Of a DNA stretch of 62,350 nucleotides, positions 1-9,876 are shown in pieces. A program made the position numbers and the translations under genes. How positions within the stretch are numbered: the stretch's first letter is position 1; each line of letters starts with the position of its first letter. The notes under the pieces were generated by a model, which was not told the DNA's origin, made no database searches, and worked only from the letters and a program-made list of their open reading frames with translations. This stretch comes from Chitinophagaceae bacterium. GTDB lineage: Bacteria > Bacteroidota > Bacteroidia > Chitinophagales > Chitinophagaceae. The stretch lies in the NCBI GenBank assembly GCA_947447485.1, contig CANFJP010000002.1:1-62350 (forward strand). Reading direction: 5' to 3'.

Positions 1-243
1 AATAGTATAAAAATAAACACCTATCCAAATCCTAGTGCTGGAATTTTCAATTTAACATTAGAGAGCGAATCAACTGAAGATGCTTATATCGAAGTGTTTG
101 ACTTATTTGGGAAAAGATTGTTTCAAACCAACATGTATCATAATCAGAAAGTGTCATTTGGCAGTGATTTAAGGCCAGGTAGTTATTTTGTAAGAGTAGT
201 TCAAGGACAAAAAATCATTTCGCAAAAGATTATTAAGTTATAA
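1..243 (+). CDS. C-terminal fragment of a secreted protein with type IX secretion (Por/T9SS) sorting domain; 5' end outside window
   Basis: Frame 1 reads ...YPNPSAGIFNLTLESESTEDAYIEVFDLFGKRLFQTNMYHNQKVSFGSDLRPGSYFVRVVQGQKIISQKIIKL*, typical T9SS C-terminal signal (YPNP...G.Y...). Confidence 0.85.
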   Translation, partial: NSIKINTYPNPSAGIFNLTLESESTEDAYIEVFDLFGKRLFQTNMYHNQKVSFGSDLRPGSYFVRVVQGQKIISQKIIKL

Positions 244-278
244 TAAAACTGTTTAGATTGGATATATAAATTCAAGTC

Positions 279-1670
279 TTAATATGCATTTTTATCGCCT
301 TTAAATACACTGTATATGGTTAAGAAAACAATCTTAATATCTAGCCATACGTTCCAGTTTTCGAGATACCAGAGATCATTGGAAACCCTCATTTTAATTT
401 GAATAGGGTTGGATATCTCTCCCCGATAGCCTTTGATTTGAGCCCATCCAGTTATGCCTGGTTTGAGGAAATGTCGAATCATGTATTCGTCTATAATTTT
501 TGAGTAATCATTGGTATGTTTAACCATATGGGGCCTTGGCCCTACAATACTCATCTCGCCTTTTAAGACGTTGATAAATTGAGGAAATTCATCAATACTT
601 TTTTTTCGAATAAATTTTCCAATCTGTGTAATCCTTGTATCTGATTTGGTCGCTTGTAGATTATCCGAGACATGATTCAATTTCATGCTTCTGAATTTAA
701 GGCAGTTAAATGGTTTTTTATTTTTTCCGGTTCTTTTTTGTGAAAAGAAAATGGGTCCTTTCGAATCAATTAATATCAATAGTCCAATTATCGGAATCAT
801 CCACGATAAAAAAAACATAATAACAAATAAACTAATTATTATATCTAAGATTCTTTTTTTTACTCTATTGCCTACATCTTCTAAAGGTTCATTCCTTAAA
901 GACAAAATGGGAAGATCTCGAATATAATCAACTACAATCGGTTTATTTAAAAAAAACGACAAATTGGGAACAATTTTAAAACGGATACATGCCTTCTCTG
1001 CTTGATCCATTAAAGAGTATATGTGTAGATTTTGTTCTGGAGTAATTGTTGAAAAGATCTCTTGTACATCAAGTGTGGAAGCTACCTTGATGGTATCTTT
1101 TAAATTGCTGAGTATAGGGTAGTGGGTGAGTTCTTTTATTTTAATTTCATCATCTGCAAATCCTATTAAATTGCTATTGATTGCATCTTCTTCAAAGTAG
1201 GAAGCCAATTTTTCTGACGTTTCATTGTATCCAACGATCATGACTCTATTAAAAAAATAAAATTTCTTTTTGAAATAATTTCTGATTCCAACATATATAA
1301 ATCTGTTTAAAAGAAGACTCAGCGCAAATAGTATTGTAAATATCAAGATGAAATATCTAGATACTTGTTGATATTTCACAAAGAATAAAAATGACAAAAC
1401 CGTTATTATCCAAAATAAATAAACTTGGAGCGTATTTTTAATAAATGGCTCAAAATGAATAATTATTTTTTCAATGTATAAACCACTTAAAAATGTTAGC
1501 AATATCCAGAATAGATTTATTGTAACAGCCAGTATCAAATAATCAGAAAAAATGTAATGTTCATTGATAATACTTAAAAATACAATTCCTATTACATAAG
1601 AAGTGTTTAGTAATACTAAGTCTAATAGAATAAGGCTTATTTGCAGATATCTTCTAAATAGCCGATTCAT
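279..1670 (-). CDS. Exopolysaccharide polyprenyl glycosylphosphotransferase (WcaJ/initiating sugar transferase)
   Basis: 463 aa; N-terminal TM segments, C-terminal bacterial sugar transferase motifs (KRILDIIISL..., KFRSM, DEFPQFINVLKGEMSIVGPRPH). Confidence 0.92.
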   Translation of the reverse strand: MNRLFRRYLQISLILLDLVLLNTSYVIGIVFLSIINEHYIFSDYLILAVTINLFWILLTFLSGLYIEKIIIHFEPFIKNTLQVYLFWIITVLSFLFFVKYQQVSRYFILIFTILFALSLLLNRFIYVGIRNYFKKKFYFFNRVMIVGYNETSEKLASYFEEDAINSNLIGFADDEIKIKELTHYPILSNLKDTIKVASTLDVQEIFSTITPEQNLHIYSLMDQAEKACIRFKIVPNLSFFLNKPIVVDYIRDLPILSLRNEPLEDVGNRVKKRILDIIISLFVIMFFLSWMIPIIGLLILIDSKGPIFFSQKRTGKNKKPFNCLKFRSMKLNHVSDNLQATKSDTRITQIGKFIRKKSIDEFPQFINVLKGEMSIVGPRPHMVKHTNDYSKIIDEYMIRHFLKPGITGWAQIKGYRGEISNPIQIKMRVSNDLWYLENWNVWLDIKIVFLTIYSVFKGDKNAY

Positions 1671-2784
1671 TGATTAATAAATTAGATTGCTTTTCTATGG
1701 TTTTATCTTCATAAATAGAATTGATTTTTTTTACAATTCTTTTAGCTGTTTTTCCATCCCAAAATATAGGCACAGTTCCTTTTTTCCATTTGTCATCTAT
1801 TATTTTTTTGATGTATCGTTTTAATTTTAATAAATCGTTTCCTATTAGTTCGTTGGTGCCTATAGCAACCGTTTCTGGTCTTTCTGTAGTGGTTCTCATG
1901 GTCAGGCAGGGGATATGCAAATAAGTGGCTTCTTCTGTTATTCCTCCAGAATCTGTAATGATTCCTTTGCTATTCTTGATTAAGTAGATAAATTCAAGAT
2001 ATCCTTGCGGGTCAACCATTAATATGTTTTTATAATTTAAACTCTTTGAATCTATATTAGCTTTTGTTCTTGGATGAACGGGAAATACTACGGGTATGCC
2101 CAAAGTTGAATTGCTAATGGTAGTTAACAGATTGTCTAAATTTAAAATATTGTCAACATTGGAAGGCCTATGAAGTGTTAATAAAAAGTATGGTTGATTT
2201 TCTTTTAGGAATGTAGGTTTTTTAATTTTATCAATATTTTGAATCAGCGTATCAATCATTGTATTTCCTACTAAATATATACGATTTGTCATTATATTTT
2301 CTGCTTCTAGATTTCTACTTGCCATTGTAGTGGTAGTAAAAAAATAATCCGAAATAGAATCAGTTACCATCCTATTTATTTCTTCTGGCATATTCATATC
2401 ACGAGATCTTATTCCTGCCTCTACATGAGCAACATCTATGCAAAGCTTTTTTGCTGTTATTGCACAAGCCATAGAAGATGTAACATCGCCTACTACTAAT
2501 ACAATATCTGGCTTATTGTTGATCAGTTCTTTTTCGAATTTTATCATAATCGCTGCTGTTTGTTCTGCTTGCGATCCTCCTCCACATTCTAAATTATTAT
2601 CTGGTTTGGGGATGCCTAATTGTATAAAAAAATCACCACTCATTGATTGATCGTAGTGTTGCCCTGTATGAATCAATCTATATTCAATATTATTCCCATT
2701 GGTTTTTGACTTATTAATTTCTTTAATAATAGGGGCTATTTTCATGAAATTAGGTCTTGCGCCAGCTACGATTGTTATTTTCAT
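1654..2784 (-). CDS. wecB: UDP-N-acetylglucosamine 2-epimerase (non-hydrolysing)
   Basis: 376 aa; GARPNFMKIAP, HTGQHYD, VVGDVTSSMA, HVEAGIRS, EEINR, TLHRPSNVD, TDSGGITEEA. Confidence 0.93.
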   Translation of the reverse strand: MKITIVAGARPNFMKIAPIIKEINKSKTNGNNIEYRLIHTGQHYDQSMSGDFFIQLGIPKPDNNLECGGGSQAEQTAAIMIKFEKELINNKPDIVLVVGDVTSSMACAITAKKLCIDVAHVEAGIRSRDMNMPEEINRMVTDSISDYFFTTTTMASRNLEAENIMTNRIYLVGNTMIDTLIQNIDKIKKPTFLKENQPYFLLTLHRPSNVDNILNLDNLLTTISNSTLGIPVVFPVHPRTKANIDSKSLNYKNILMVDPQGYLEFIYLIKNSKGIITDSGGITEEATYLHIPCLTMRTTTERPETVAIGTNELIGNDLLKLKRYIKKIIDDKWKKGTVPIFWDGKTAKRIVKKINSIYEDKTIEKQSNLLINESAI

Positions 2785-2794
2785 AAATTGATTT

Positions 2795-3400
2795 TTATAA
2801 GTATTCTTTTACTTTAACGCCGTTTCTTTTAATAATGTATGCAGGAACACCCACTACAACTGTATTGTCTGGCACGTCTTTTACTACTACTGCATTTGCT
2901 CCAATAACTACATTATTGCCAATTGTAATCCCTCCAATGACCTTAGCGCCAGCATTGATGGTTACATTGTTTTTAATTATTGGACAATCTTCTTTATTTG
3001 AAAATCCTATACTTACTTGTTGGTTTATCCAGCAATTCTTGCCAATTGACTTTGCCCCAATCATGGTTGAAAATCCATGTTGAATAAACAATCCTCCTCC
3101 AATATTTTGATTGGTGAGATACAATGATGAAAGTTGAGGGTAAAACAAGTTTAGCAATTTTTTAATTTTCCCTACTCTCAAATAAAATACATTTCTAAAT
3201 TCTGGATAGCTATGAATTAAATACAATAGTCCTATTCCTGTTTTTAATTTTATATCATACACATCCATCCACTTGTTTATATCCTCTCTGATAACATGCT
3301 TGTTTTTGCTTACTACGTAAATACAATAGAATGGTGCGTATAGCATTATTATTAGAAATAATTTAATTTGTTTTACTATGTTGATTGAATTTATTGACAT
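2795..3400 (-). CDS. Serine acetyltransferase-like hexapeptide-repeat O-acetyltransferase
   Basis: 201 aa; left-handed beta-helix repeats (IGKNCWINQQVSIG, ITIGNNVVIGANAVVVKDVPDNTVVVGVPA). Confidence 0.85.
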   Translation of the reverse strand: MSINSINIVKQIKLFLIIMLYAPFYCIYVVSKNKHVIREDINKWMDVYDIKLKTGIGLLYLIHSYPEFRNVFYLRVGKIKKLLNLFYPQLSSLYLTNQNIGGGLFIQHGFSTMIGAKSIGKNCWINQQVSIGFSNKEDCPIIKNNVTINAGAKVIGGITIGNNVVIGANAVVVKDVPDNTVVVGVPAYIIKRNGVKVKEYL

Positions 3401-3407
3401 TTTTATA

Positions 3408-4295
3408 TTAATATACTAAGTCGTATTCATTTTGATATATTCTATCATATTCTTTTATGTAATTGGCTGTTTCGTTGATATGTTGTTTGGAAGATGCTCC
3501 AAATAAGATAGAGTTAATGTTTGGGATGCTGCAGATGTAATCAATTGCTTCTTTGGCTGGTATAGCTCCCCCTCCAAATATTTGCATTGCAATCAGCCTC
3601 ATTTTGTTGTTTCTAATTGTCTTATGATATTGTTGTATTCCTCCTGACATTCTAAATCCAGCCTTATTTATGGAGCTACAAATAATTGGATTATATATGT
3701 CCATCTCATTCAGTGCATTTACCAATGCGGGTAGATTCATTGTTATAAACCCTGCTTCTGCATCGTATTTCTGTTTTATATAATCATGATAGGCTTTTAA
3801 GATATCTTTCATCCCTAGTCCTAACAATAAGTCTGTAACAACATTTTGTAGGAAAATGATTGGAGTATGTATGTTTTTAAACATTTTCATTTCAGCATCA
3901 ATCATTAGTTCCATTATTGCTATATAATCTTTTGAAACAACAGCCATGCCCCCTTTTAAGAATGACCCTAATAAATTTCCTGGAACATATTCCTTAATTG
4001 TTCCTATAATTCCATACTCTGTTATTGCATTTGCATACTTATGAGCATATGGCATACAAGGGTAGATAGTAAAATCTTCATATTTTGATTGGTCTGCTCT
4101 AATAATGTCACAAATGTTTTTAATTCGGTCGTGGGTGGTACACATGAAAGTATTAATATCCATTTCTCGTGCAATGTCAATTGTATCAACAATGCTTTTG
4201 TCATTTTTAAATTGTATAGCAATTGCTCTTGCTTTTGTTTCAGAAATATGGTTGACTCCAAAAAATTGGTTGTCTCCAAATAAAATCCTATCCAT
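3408..4295 (-). CDS. Conserved protein of polysaccharide loci, probable TIM-barrel (aldo-keto reductase/aldolase-like) fold; function unknown
   Basis: 295 aa ORF in operon context; RILFGDNQFFGVNHIS start and PNINSILFGASSKQHINETANYI end resemble the C-terminal pattern of aldo-keto reductases. Confidence 0.6.
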   Translation of the reverse strand: MDRILFGDNQFFGVNHISETKARAIAIQFKNDKSIVDTIDIAREMDINTFMCTTHDRIKNICDIIRADQSKYEDFTIYPCMPYAHKYANAITEYGIIGTIKEYVPGNLLGSFLKGGMAVVSKDYIAIMELMIDAEMKMFKNIHTPIIFLQNVVTDLLLGLGMKDILKAYHDYIKQKYDAEAGFITMNLPALVNALNEMDIYNPIICSSINKAGFRMSGGIQQYHKTIRNNKMRLIAMQIFGGGAIPAKEAIDYICSIPNINSILFGASSKQHINETANYIKEYDRIYQNEYDLVY

Positions 4296-4296
4296 A

Positions 4297-5310
4297 TTAG
4301 CTTAGTTTATATTTTTTAATTTGATTGATTATTTTATCCGTATGTAAAGCTGTTTCAAATGTGTTTTTTCTATTTTTATTTTGCATAATTATAGAATCGA
4401 TAAAATAGTCTATTTGAGCAGAATATTCTTCTCCTCTTAAAAAGAAATCTACTGGCTTGGATAATGTTGTAATATTTTTAATATTCCAACCTTTTGTATA
4501 TCCATTTGGGCATTCATTTGTATTAAAATAAACTTGTAACTCAGTGGTATCTGCAATAATTTTTCCTTTTGTTCCATTGATCGTTATGGATGTTGTCATT
4601 TTCCTGTACGTTTCATCGCTCCAATTTACTGATATGCTACCCGTTATATTATTTTCCGTTTCAAGCAATGCGTATACGGCATCTTCAACATTTTCTGAAT
4701 AAATTGAATTGAGGATAGTTCCACGTACGTTTTGTATGGGAGCAACTAGATAATTGACTAGATCTATTACATGCGATGCGTAATCCATTAAACAGCCGCC
4801 ACCTTCCGCTGGGTTGCTTCTCCAATTGCTTTGTTTCCTTTTAATTACTACAGGTCCGTATGATTCTCCTTCGAAGTGATTGATGGTTCCAATATGTCCA
4901 CTTGTTACAATGTTTTTAACCTCTTCAAAAGTGCCTATAAACTTATTGTGGTATCCTACTTGGTTTATTACGTTTCTCTCTTTAACCATTTTAACTAATT
5001 GCTCTCCCATATCTAAATCGATGCAAAATGGCTTTTCCACAAATACATGAATGTTTCTTTCTATTAAATCTTTTACGATGTTACTATGGAATTTTGTTGG
5101 GACAGACACAACTACAGCATCAGGACTTACGCTTTCAAGCATTTTTTTATAATCATTAAAAATATTAAATGAAGTGTATTTTTTTAACATGTCTGTTGAG
5201 AATTTGGAAGTGTCAGCTACACCAACAATTTCAACTTTTGGATGAGCTCCTAAAATAGATAGATGTGAAATACCCATTTTTCCAATTCCTATGATTGCAA
5301 CTTTTATCAT
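4297..5310 (-). CDS. Gfo/Idh/MocA family NAD(P)-dependent oxidoreductase
   Basis: 337 aa; GIGKMGISHLSIL Rossmann start, VEKPFCIDLD, GGCLMDYASHVIDLVNYL. Confidence 0.92.
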   Translation of the reverse strand: MIKVAIIGIGKMGISHLSILGAHPKVEIVGVADTSKFSTDMLKKYTSFNIFNDYKKMLESVSPDAVVVSVPTKFHSNIVKDLIERNIHVFVEKPFCIDLDMGEQLVKMVKERNVINQVGYHNKFIGTFEEVKNIVTSGHIGTINHFEGESYGPVVIKRKQSNWRSNPAEGGGCLMDYASHVIDLVNYLVAPIQNVRGTILNSIYSENVEDAVYALLETENNITGSISVNWSDETYRKMTTSITINGTKGKIIADTTELQVYFNTNECPNGYTKGWNIKNITTLSKPVDFFLRGEEYSAQIDYFIDSIIMQNKNRKNTFETALHTDKIINQIKKYKLS

Positions 5311-6335
5311 TTTTTACCTAAGTTTACTATTTCACTTTTTAATAAAATGTATGCTTTTTCTCCTTTTATCATTAATTCTTGTGCGGGATTTCTTTTTTCA
5401 ATATTGTATATAATATTTTGTATTTTCTTTGCATTAATATTTGCGTCGTGTGTCATTAGTCCTTTTGAAATTATATACTGGTCTACTGCCAGTAATTTAT
5501 CTTGATATACAGAAATGGTAGGGATACCTATAATCGCCATTTCTCTAGTCATAGACCCGCCTGCTCCAATAAAGACGCTACAATTTGATGCGATGCTTTC
5601 AAATGATAAGGGTTTTTCAGGAACCAAACAGTATTTAAATTTTTCATTTGTATAGTGTATCATTTGCTCATTGTCTCTAGGAAGAATGGTGATATTGAAG
5701 TCATGTTGAAGATTGATTATTGTTTCGTCTAAAAAATTTACTTTTCCTTTATAATATTGTGCAGTCTGTGGTTCTGGTCTTATGTATATATTATTTTTTT
5801 TATGGTTCATATTTAATCTATTTTTATAAATCTCTTTACTCTTGCTCCATAAGTATATTCCTTCTTTTACTCCAGGGTATTGAATTACTTTATTTCTTGA
5901 TATTCCCCATCCAATTATTTTGTCTATAGATAAGTTTTCAGGAATCAGTATTTTAGTTGCGAAATAAAAACTAGGCTTATTTCCCCAAGCGTGTTCATTG
6001 TCATTCGTATATATTGAGGGAATACCTAAAAGTTTTGCTACAATAGGGGAATGGAATGAGCTTTGAGAGACAGCTATATCTATCTGTTGGTTCTTTAGAA
6101 AGTTGGCAAGTTGAAATATTCGAATAGGGTATCCTGCAATTTTTTTAAAAATATTTTTTCCATAGTGTTCACCAATTACTGTAAAATCTAGTTTTTTTTG
6201 ATTCAACAGATCAATTGTATTTGCCAATGGGCGTGCTGTGATTATTATTTCATTGCCTTCGCTTTCTAATTCTTTGATTAAATCAAAAAACATATTTATA
6301 TGAGGCGAATTCGAAAGGTCGAACCATATTTTCAT
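5307..6335 (-). CDS. DUF354 family GT-B fold protein
   Basis: 342 aa; MKIWFDLSNSPHINMFFDLIKEL start and IGAGGSMTREMAIIGIPTISVY. Confidence 0.85.
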   Translation of the reverse strand: MKIWFDLSNSPHINMFFDLIKELESEGNEIIITARPLANTIDLLNQKKLDFTVIGEHYGKNIFKKIAGYPIRIFQLANFLKNQQIDIAVSQSSFHSPIVAKLLGIPSIYTNDNEHAWGNKPSFYFATKILIPENLSIDKIIGWGISRNKVIQYPGVKEGIYLWSKSKEIYKNRLNMNHKKNNIYIRPEPQTAQYYKGKVNFLDETIINLQHDFNITILPRDNEQMIHYTNEKFKYCLVPEKPLSFESIASNCSVFIGAGGSMTREMAIIGIPTISVYQDKLLAVDQYIISKGLMTHDANINAKKIQNIIYNIEKRNPAQELMIKGEKAYILLKSEIVNLGKK

Positions 6336-7520
6336 TTAAATGTTTTCAGATTTTGGAAGAAAGTGGTTAAGGTATATGCTCATTGATAAAAACATCCATG
6401 CTTGAGACCAACGCATATAGGGTATTTTAGAAGTAAATATTTTGTTTATTTGATAATAGAAATAACCTTTTTTAGATTGCATTTTGTCTATTGTTCTATT
6501 CAATACCTGATCTAACAATGTTTTCTTTTCTTCAATTTTACCGAGCTTTTTAAGTGTGATGATTAATTGTGATGGCGAATGGATGTCAATAGGATAGGTT
6601 GAATGATTATAGTACTTAGAAATACCTTTTTCAGTAAAAAAGTTTTTTATATAATAGTAAAATCCTCTTTCTAATGCACCTTCAAAGCTATTGTCATTGG
6701 TATATAGCATGTAATCGGAAATGCATTCTAAATTGTAACCTGTGTGAAAATTATCTACCCAGTTATGAAATGAATGATTACCATAGTTCCATGATCCATT
6801 TTCGTGTTGTTTTAAACAGCAATATTTTACTGCATTTTTAGCTGTATCTATTAGTATAGATTCTTTAGTGTAAAAATATGTTCTTGCTAATAGTCTTGCT
6901 CCTAAGAATGAAGCATTGTATACCACGCTATTATCTAATGGGGAATAGGAGAATGCTATTGAATTGTCTTTTCCTTTTGTTCTATTCAAATCTTTTAATA
7001 TAAAATCACATGTACTTCTTGCAATCTTGATCAATGATTCATCTTTAGTTATTTCATATGCATCTAGCAAAGAATTTGCTATAAAAGATGAAACGACTAT
7101 TGTAGGAGTATTTTTTGGTTGAAAAAATGCTTTGGATTGCCAATCAAAATTGTATCCCCAGCAAGCCCCAGAATACCCTTTTGTTATACTTGTATGTATT
7201 CTATTTATAAAATAGTTGATTTTTTGTAAATGATGCTCGTTTTCTTCATGTTGGTATAAATGACAGTAGCCTGAAAGGAATAGTCCCAGTGCTTTTGGAT
7301 TATATTCAGGTTCTATACCGGCAATTTTCCTCATATTTATGGGGGATCGTTTAAAAAACTGAATCCATACCAATCTTGCTAAGGAGCTTTTATTAAATAG
7401 GGGTATTTTTTTAAAAACGGAACTATTTAGCCCATCGTATGGGTCAAAGCCTTTGTATTCAGCTTCCTCACAGTATGCTTTTAATTTATTAAATGATTTC
7501 TTTATTTTATCTATTGTCAT
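6336..7520 (-). CDS. Putative cytoplasmic alpha/alpha-toroid (six-hairpin-like) sugar-active protein of the polysaccharide locus
   Basis: 394 aa; helical repeats with aromatic/GxW motifs (GACWGYNFDWQSK, HENGSWNYGNHSFHNWVDNFHTGYNLE); no signal peptide evident. Confidence 0.55.
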   Translation of the reverse strand: MTIDKIKKSFNKLKAYCEEAEYKGFDPYDGLNSSVFKKIPLFNKSSLARLVWIQFFKRSPINMRKIAGIEPEYNPKALGLFLSGYCHLYQHEENEHHLQKINYFINRIHTSITKGYSGACWGYNFDWQSKAFFQPKNTPTIVVSSFIANSLLDAYEITKDESLIKIARSTCDFILKDLNRTKGKDNSIAFSYSPLDNSVVYNASFLGARLLARTYFYTKESILIDTAKNAVKYCCLKQHENGSWNYGNHSFHNWVDNFHTGYNLECISDYMLYTNDNSFEGALERGFYYYIKNFFTEKGISKYYNHSTYPIDIHSPSQLIITLKKLGKIEEKKTLLDQVLNRTIDKMQSKKGYFYYQINKIFTSKIPYMRWSQAWMFLSMSIYLNHFLPKSENI

Positions 7521-8592
7521 ATAAAGATTTTTTATTTCTATTTATGGTTAGATGTTCATTGATTATCGTGGAATAGAAGCTCTTACAATCGTTGGTGTCT
7601 GACTCTGTATTTATTTTAATTAGATTTTTATTATTATTAATTAATTTATTGAGTTGTAATTCTAAGTCATCAACATCCCTGGATTTAAATAGGAATGTCC
7701 CAATTGGTCTTGATACTATATCTGAAGCCAATACTTTTTTCCCAAGAAAGATGGATTCTCTAATTGTTATAGCATCCCCATCTGTATTTGTAGGCCTTAG
7801 TACAATATTTGATTTCTCAATGAGTTTAACGAAGGAGAGATTTTCATTTAATAATAAAAAGCTATCTTCTAATGATAATCTTTCTATAAGTTCTTGTGCT
7901 TGATAGTATCTTTCAGCGCCGTTTTCAAGTGACGAAACATTAAAAATAAAACATATGAGTTTTTTTTTATTGATTAGTTTACTGGTTACTTCCAAACAAA
8001 TATCAAGACCATATAAATCTTCATTATTGTAAGTGTCAAGTCTTGAGGCATTGGCGCATATTATAATTTCATTATTAAGTCTTGCTTTTGCTATCCTTTC
8101 TATAACTAGTTTTGGCAAGACAGCTTCTTCCGACATTGAAGGCGGCAAAAAAGCATGCTTAACGATACATTTGTCAATTGGTAAAGATATTTTTTCAATC
8201 ATATCTGGATTTACCAGAATTATTTTATCGGCTAGTGTATATATTTTGCTATCTATGAATCTAAAAGGAAATCTTTTCTTTTTTTTATATCCATGTATTG
8301 TTATGATTATTTTTTTTCTAAGTAGTTTACCAATAACAATATGCATTTTTTTTAAAAGGTTACTTCCGCTATGGATATATAATAGATCAGCAGCAATCAT
8401 TTTTTTAATATACGGCACCGGATTAAAACTTCTGATATTATAGAATTCACTTTTTATAATGCTAGACTCATCTATAAAGTCTAAATTAAAATCATCTTTA
8501 ATTAAACTTTTGAGTCTAGAGATATGAATACTGATTCCTCCCGCTGGCGGAGGCAAGGGGCCGGTAATAAGAATATTTGATCTTCTTGCCAT
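7507..8592 (-). CDS. GT4-like glycosyltransferase
   Basis: 361 aa; ITGPLPPPAGGISIHISRL N-terminus; VLRPTNTDGDAITIRESIFLGKKVLASD C-terminal donor-site region. Confidence 0.82.
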   Translation of the reverse strand: MARRSNILITGPLPPPAGGISIHISRLKSLIKDDFNLDFIDESSIIKSEFYNIRSFNPVPYIKKMIAADLLYIHSGSNLLKKMHIVIGKLLRKKIIITIHGYKKKKRFPFRFIDSKIYTLADKIILVNPDMIEKISLPIDKCIVKHAFLPPSMSEEAVLPKLVIERIAKARLNNEIIICANASRLDTYNNEDLYGLDICLEVTSKLINKKKLICFIFNVSSLENGAERYYQAQELIERLSLEDSFLLLNENLSFVKLIEKSNIVLRPTNTDGDAITIRESIFLGKKVLASDIVSRPIGTFLFKSRDVDDLELQLNKLINNNKNLIKINTESDTNDCKSFYSTIINEHLTINRNKKSLYDNR

Positions 8593-8607
8593 ATATTAAA
8601 TGACTTT

Positions 8608-9867
8608 TTAATTTTTAATTATAAGTTTATATTTATCATTAGCTGAGTATGTTAAATTTTCCCGTTTGCAATAAGTGAATTTTATTTCTATATCTTCTCC
8701 TAACATTCTAATTAAATTGGATTTTAGTTGATTTTCATGTTGATCTTGAAAAGGACTATCTACCACCAGTTTTACTTCTATATGATTGGCAGCCCTTTTT
8801 TGATGTATTTGAGCTATTTCTAAATGATCAATTCCCTTAAAAGCGTGATCTATGCATCCTACAATACTTCCATCTTTCAATTCTAAGGTATCTCCTGCAC
8901 GGCCCTTAATATCAGTTATTTCTGGTGTTACAATATTTTTGTTTAACCCAGTTGATTTTACATGAATCACATCGTCTACAGCGTATCTAATTAAGGGGAA
9001 TTGTGTATTAATTAATGACGTTGTTATTACGTTATCTTTTTTGTATTCATTGATTGAGTAAAGGGGTAAAGGATAATAATCAAATCTTGAATCTTGTGCA
9101 AGGCCGATTGTCCTTTCTACATTACCATACCAGTCAAAAATTTTTGTTTGTAAGAAAGCTTCAATTTTATTTCTTTGAAATTCATACATTGTTTCTGATG
9201 ATGTAAATGATATAGGTATTTGTAATTGCAACTGTCTTTTTTCTAACTCTATGCATAATTTGTATAAATAACTGGGGAATGCTTCTATTCCATCAGGATT
9301 AAAATCTTTTATCATTGAAAAATAAGATTCAATTGTATCATTATTTATGTTGACGCTTGAGATGTAAAGAGTGTTTGATTTTTTATTAAAATTGTAATTT
9401 GTATCTTTTCCTAGTTTTCCTCTTATTGAAACAAGGCGTTCTCCATTTTTAAACCCATGCATCATACGGTATTGTCTTAAGTAGGCTTGTTCAGTTATCA
9501 TGTCTATTGGAGTCCTATATACAGTTAGGGGCGACCCAGTTGTTCCACTGGTTAATCCTTTTATTTTAAAAATATCATTTCCTATATAAATGTTGTCTTC
9601 GTTATTTTTAATGTCTTTTCTTGTTATTATAGGCAAAAGGGTGATATCTGATAAGTCTTTTATTTTATTTAATGTTATTCCATGATTTTTATAAATTTTA
9701 TTATAAAACGATGACTTTATAAATGTATTTCTAAACAGATTTATAAATCGATCATTGTATAAATTCAATAATTTTTCAGAATCAAGTTCATATAAATAGG
9801 ATATTTGTTTTATTTTCTTTAATGTTAGCAGGTTGTTTTTTGAATAGTATTTAAAAAGTTCATTCAT
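8608..9867 (-). CDS. Phenylacetate-CoA ligase-like (CapK/PaaK) adenylate-forming enzyme
   Basis: 419 aa; KGLTSGTTGSPLTVYRT AMP-binding P-loop, FDWYGNVERTIGLAQ, GRAGDTLELKDG. Confidence 0.85.
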   Translation of the reverse strand: MNELFKYYSKNNLLTLKKIKQISYLYELDSEKLLNLYNDRFINLFRNTFIKSSFYNKIYKNHGITLNKIKDLSDITLLPIITRKDIKNNEDNIYIGNDIFKIKGLTSGTTGSPLTVYRTPIDMITEQAYLRQYRMMHGFKNGERLVSIRGKLGKDTNYNFNKKSNTLYISSVNINNDTIESYFSMIKDFNPDGIEAFPSYLYKLCIELEKRQLQLQIPISFTSSETMYEFQRNKIEAFLQTKIFDWYGNVERTIGLAQDSRFDYYPLPLYSINEYKKDNVITTSLINTQFPLIRYAVDDVIHVKSTGLNKNIVTPEITDIKGRAGDTLELKDGSIVGCIDHAFKGIDHLEIAQIHQKRAANHIEVKLVVDSPFQDQHENQLKSNLIRMLGEDIEIKFTYCKRENLTYSANDKYKLIIKN

Positions 9868-9876
9868 TATAATTTA

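Noticed and set aside
4022-4305. Alternative ORFs overlapping the 3408-4295 gene (85 aa -, 64 and 66 aa +)
   Set aside because: Entirely within a well-supported CDS in other frames; low-complexity translations.
7592-8443. Plus-strand ORFs (103 and 136 aa) opposite the glycosyltransferase
   Set aside because: Antisense shadow ORFs of the AT-rich minus-strand CDS, Ile/Leu/Ser-rich.
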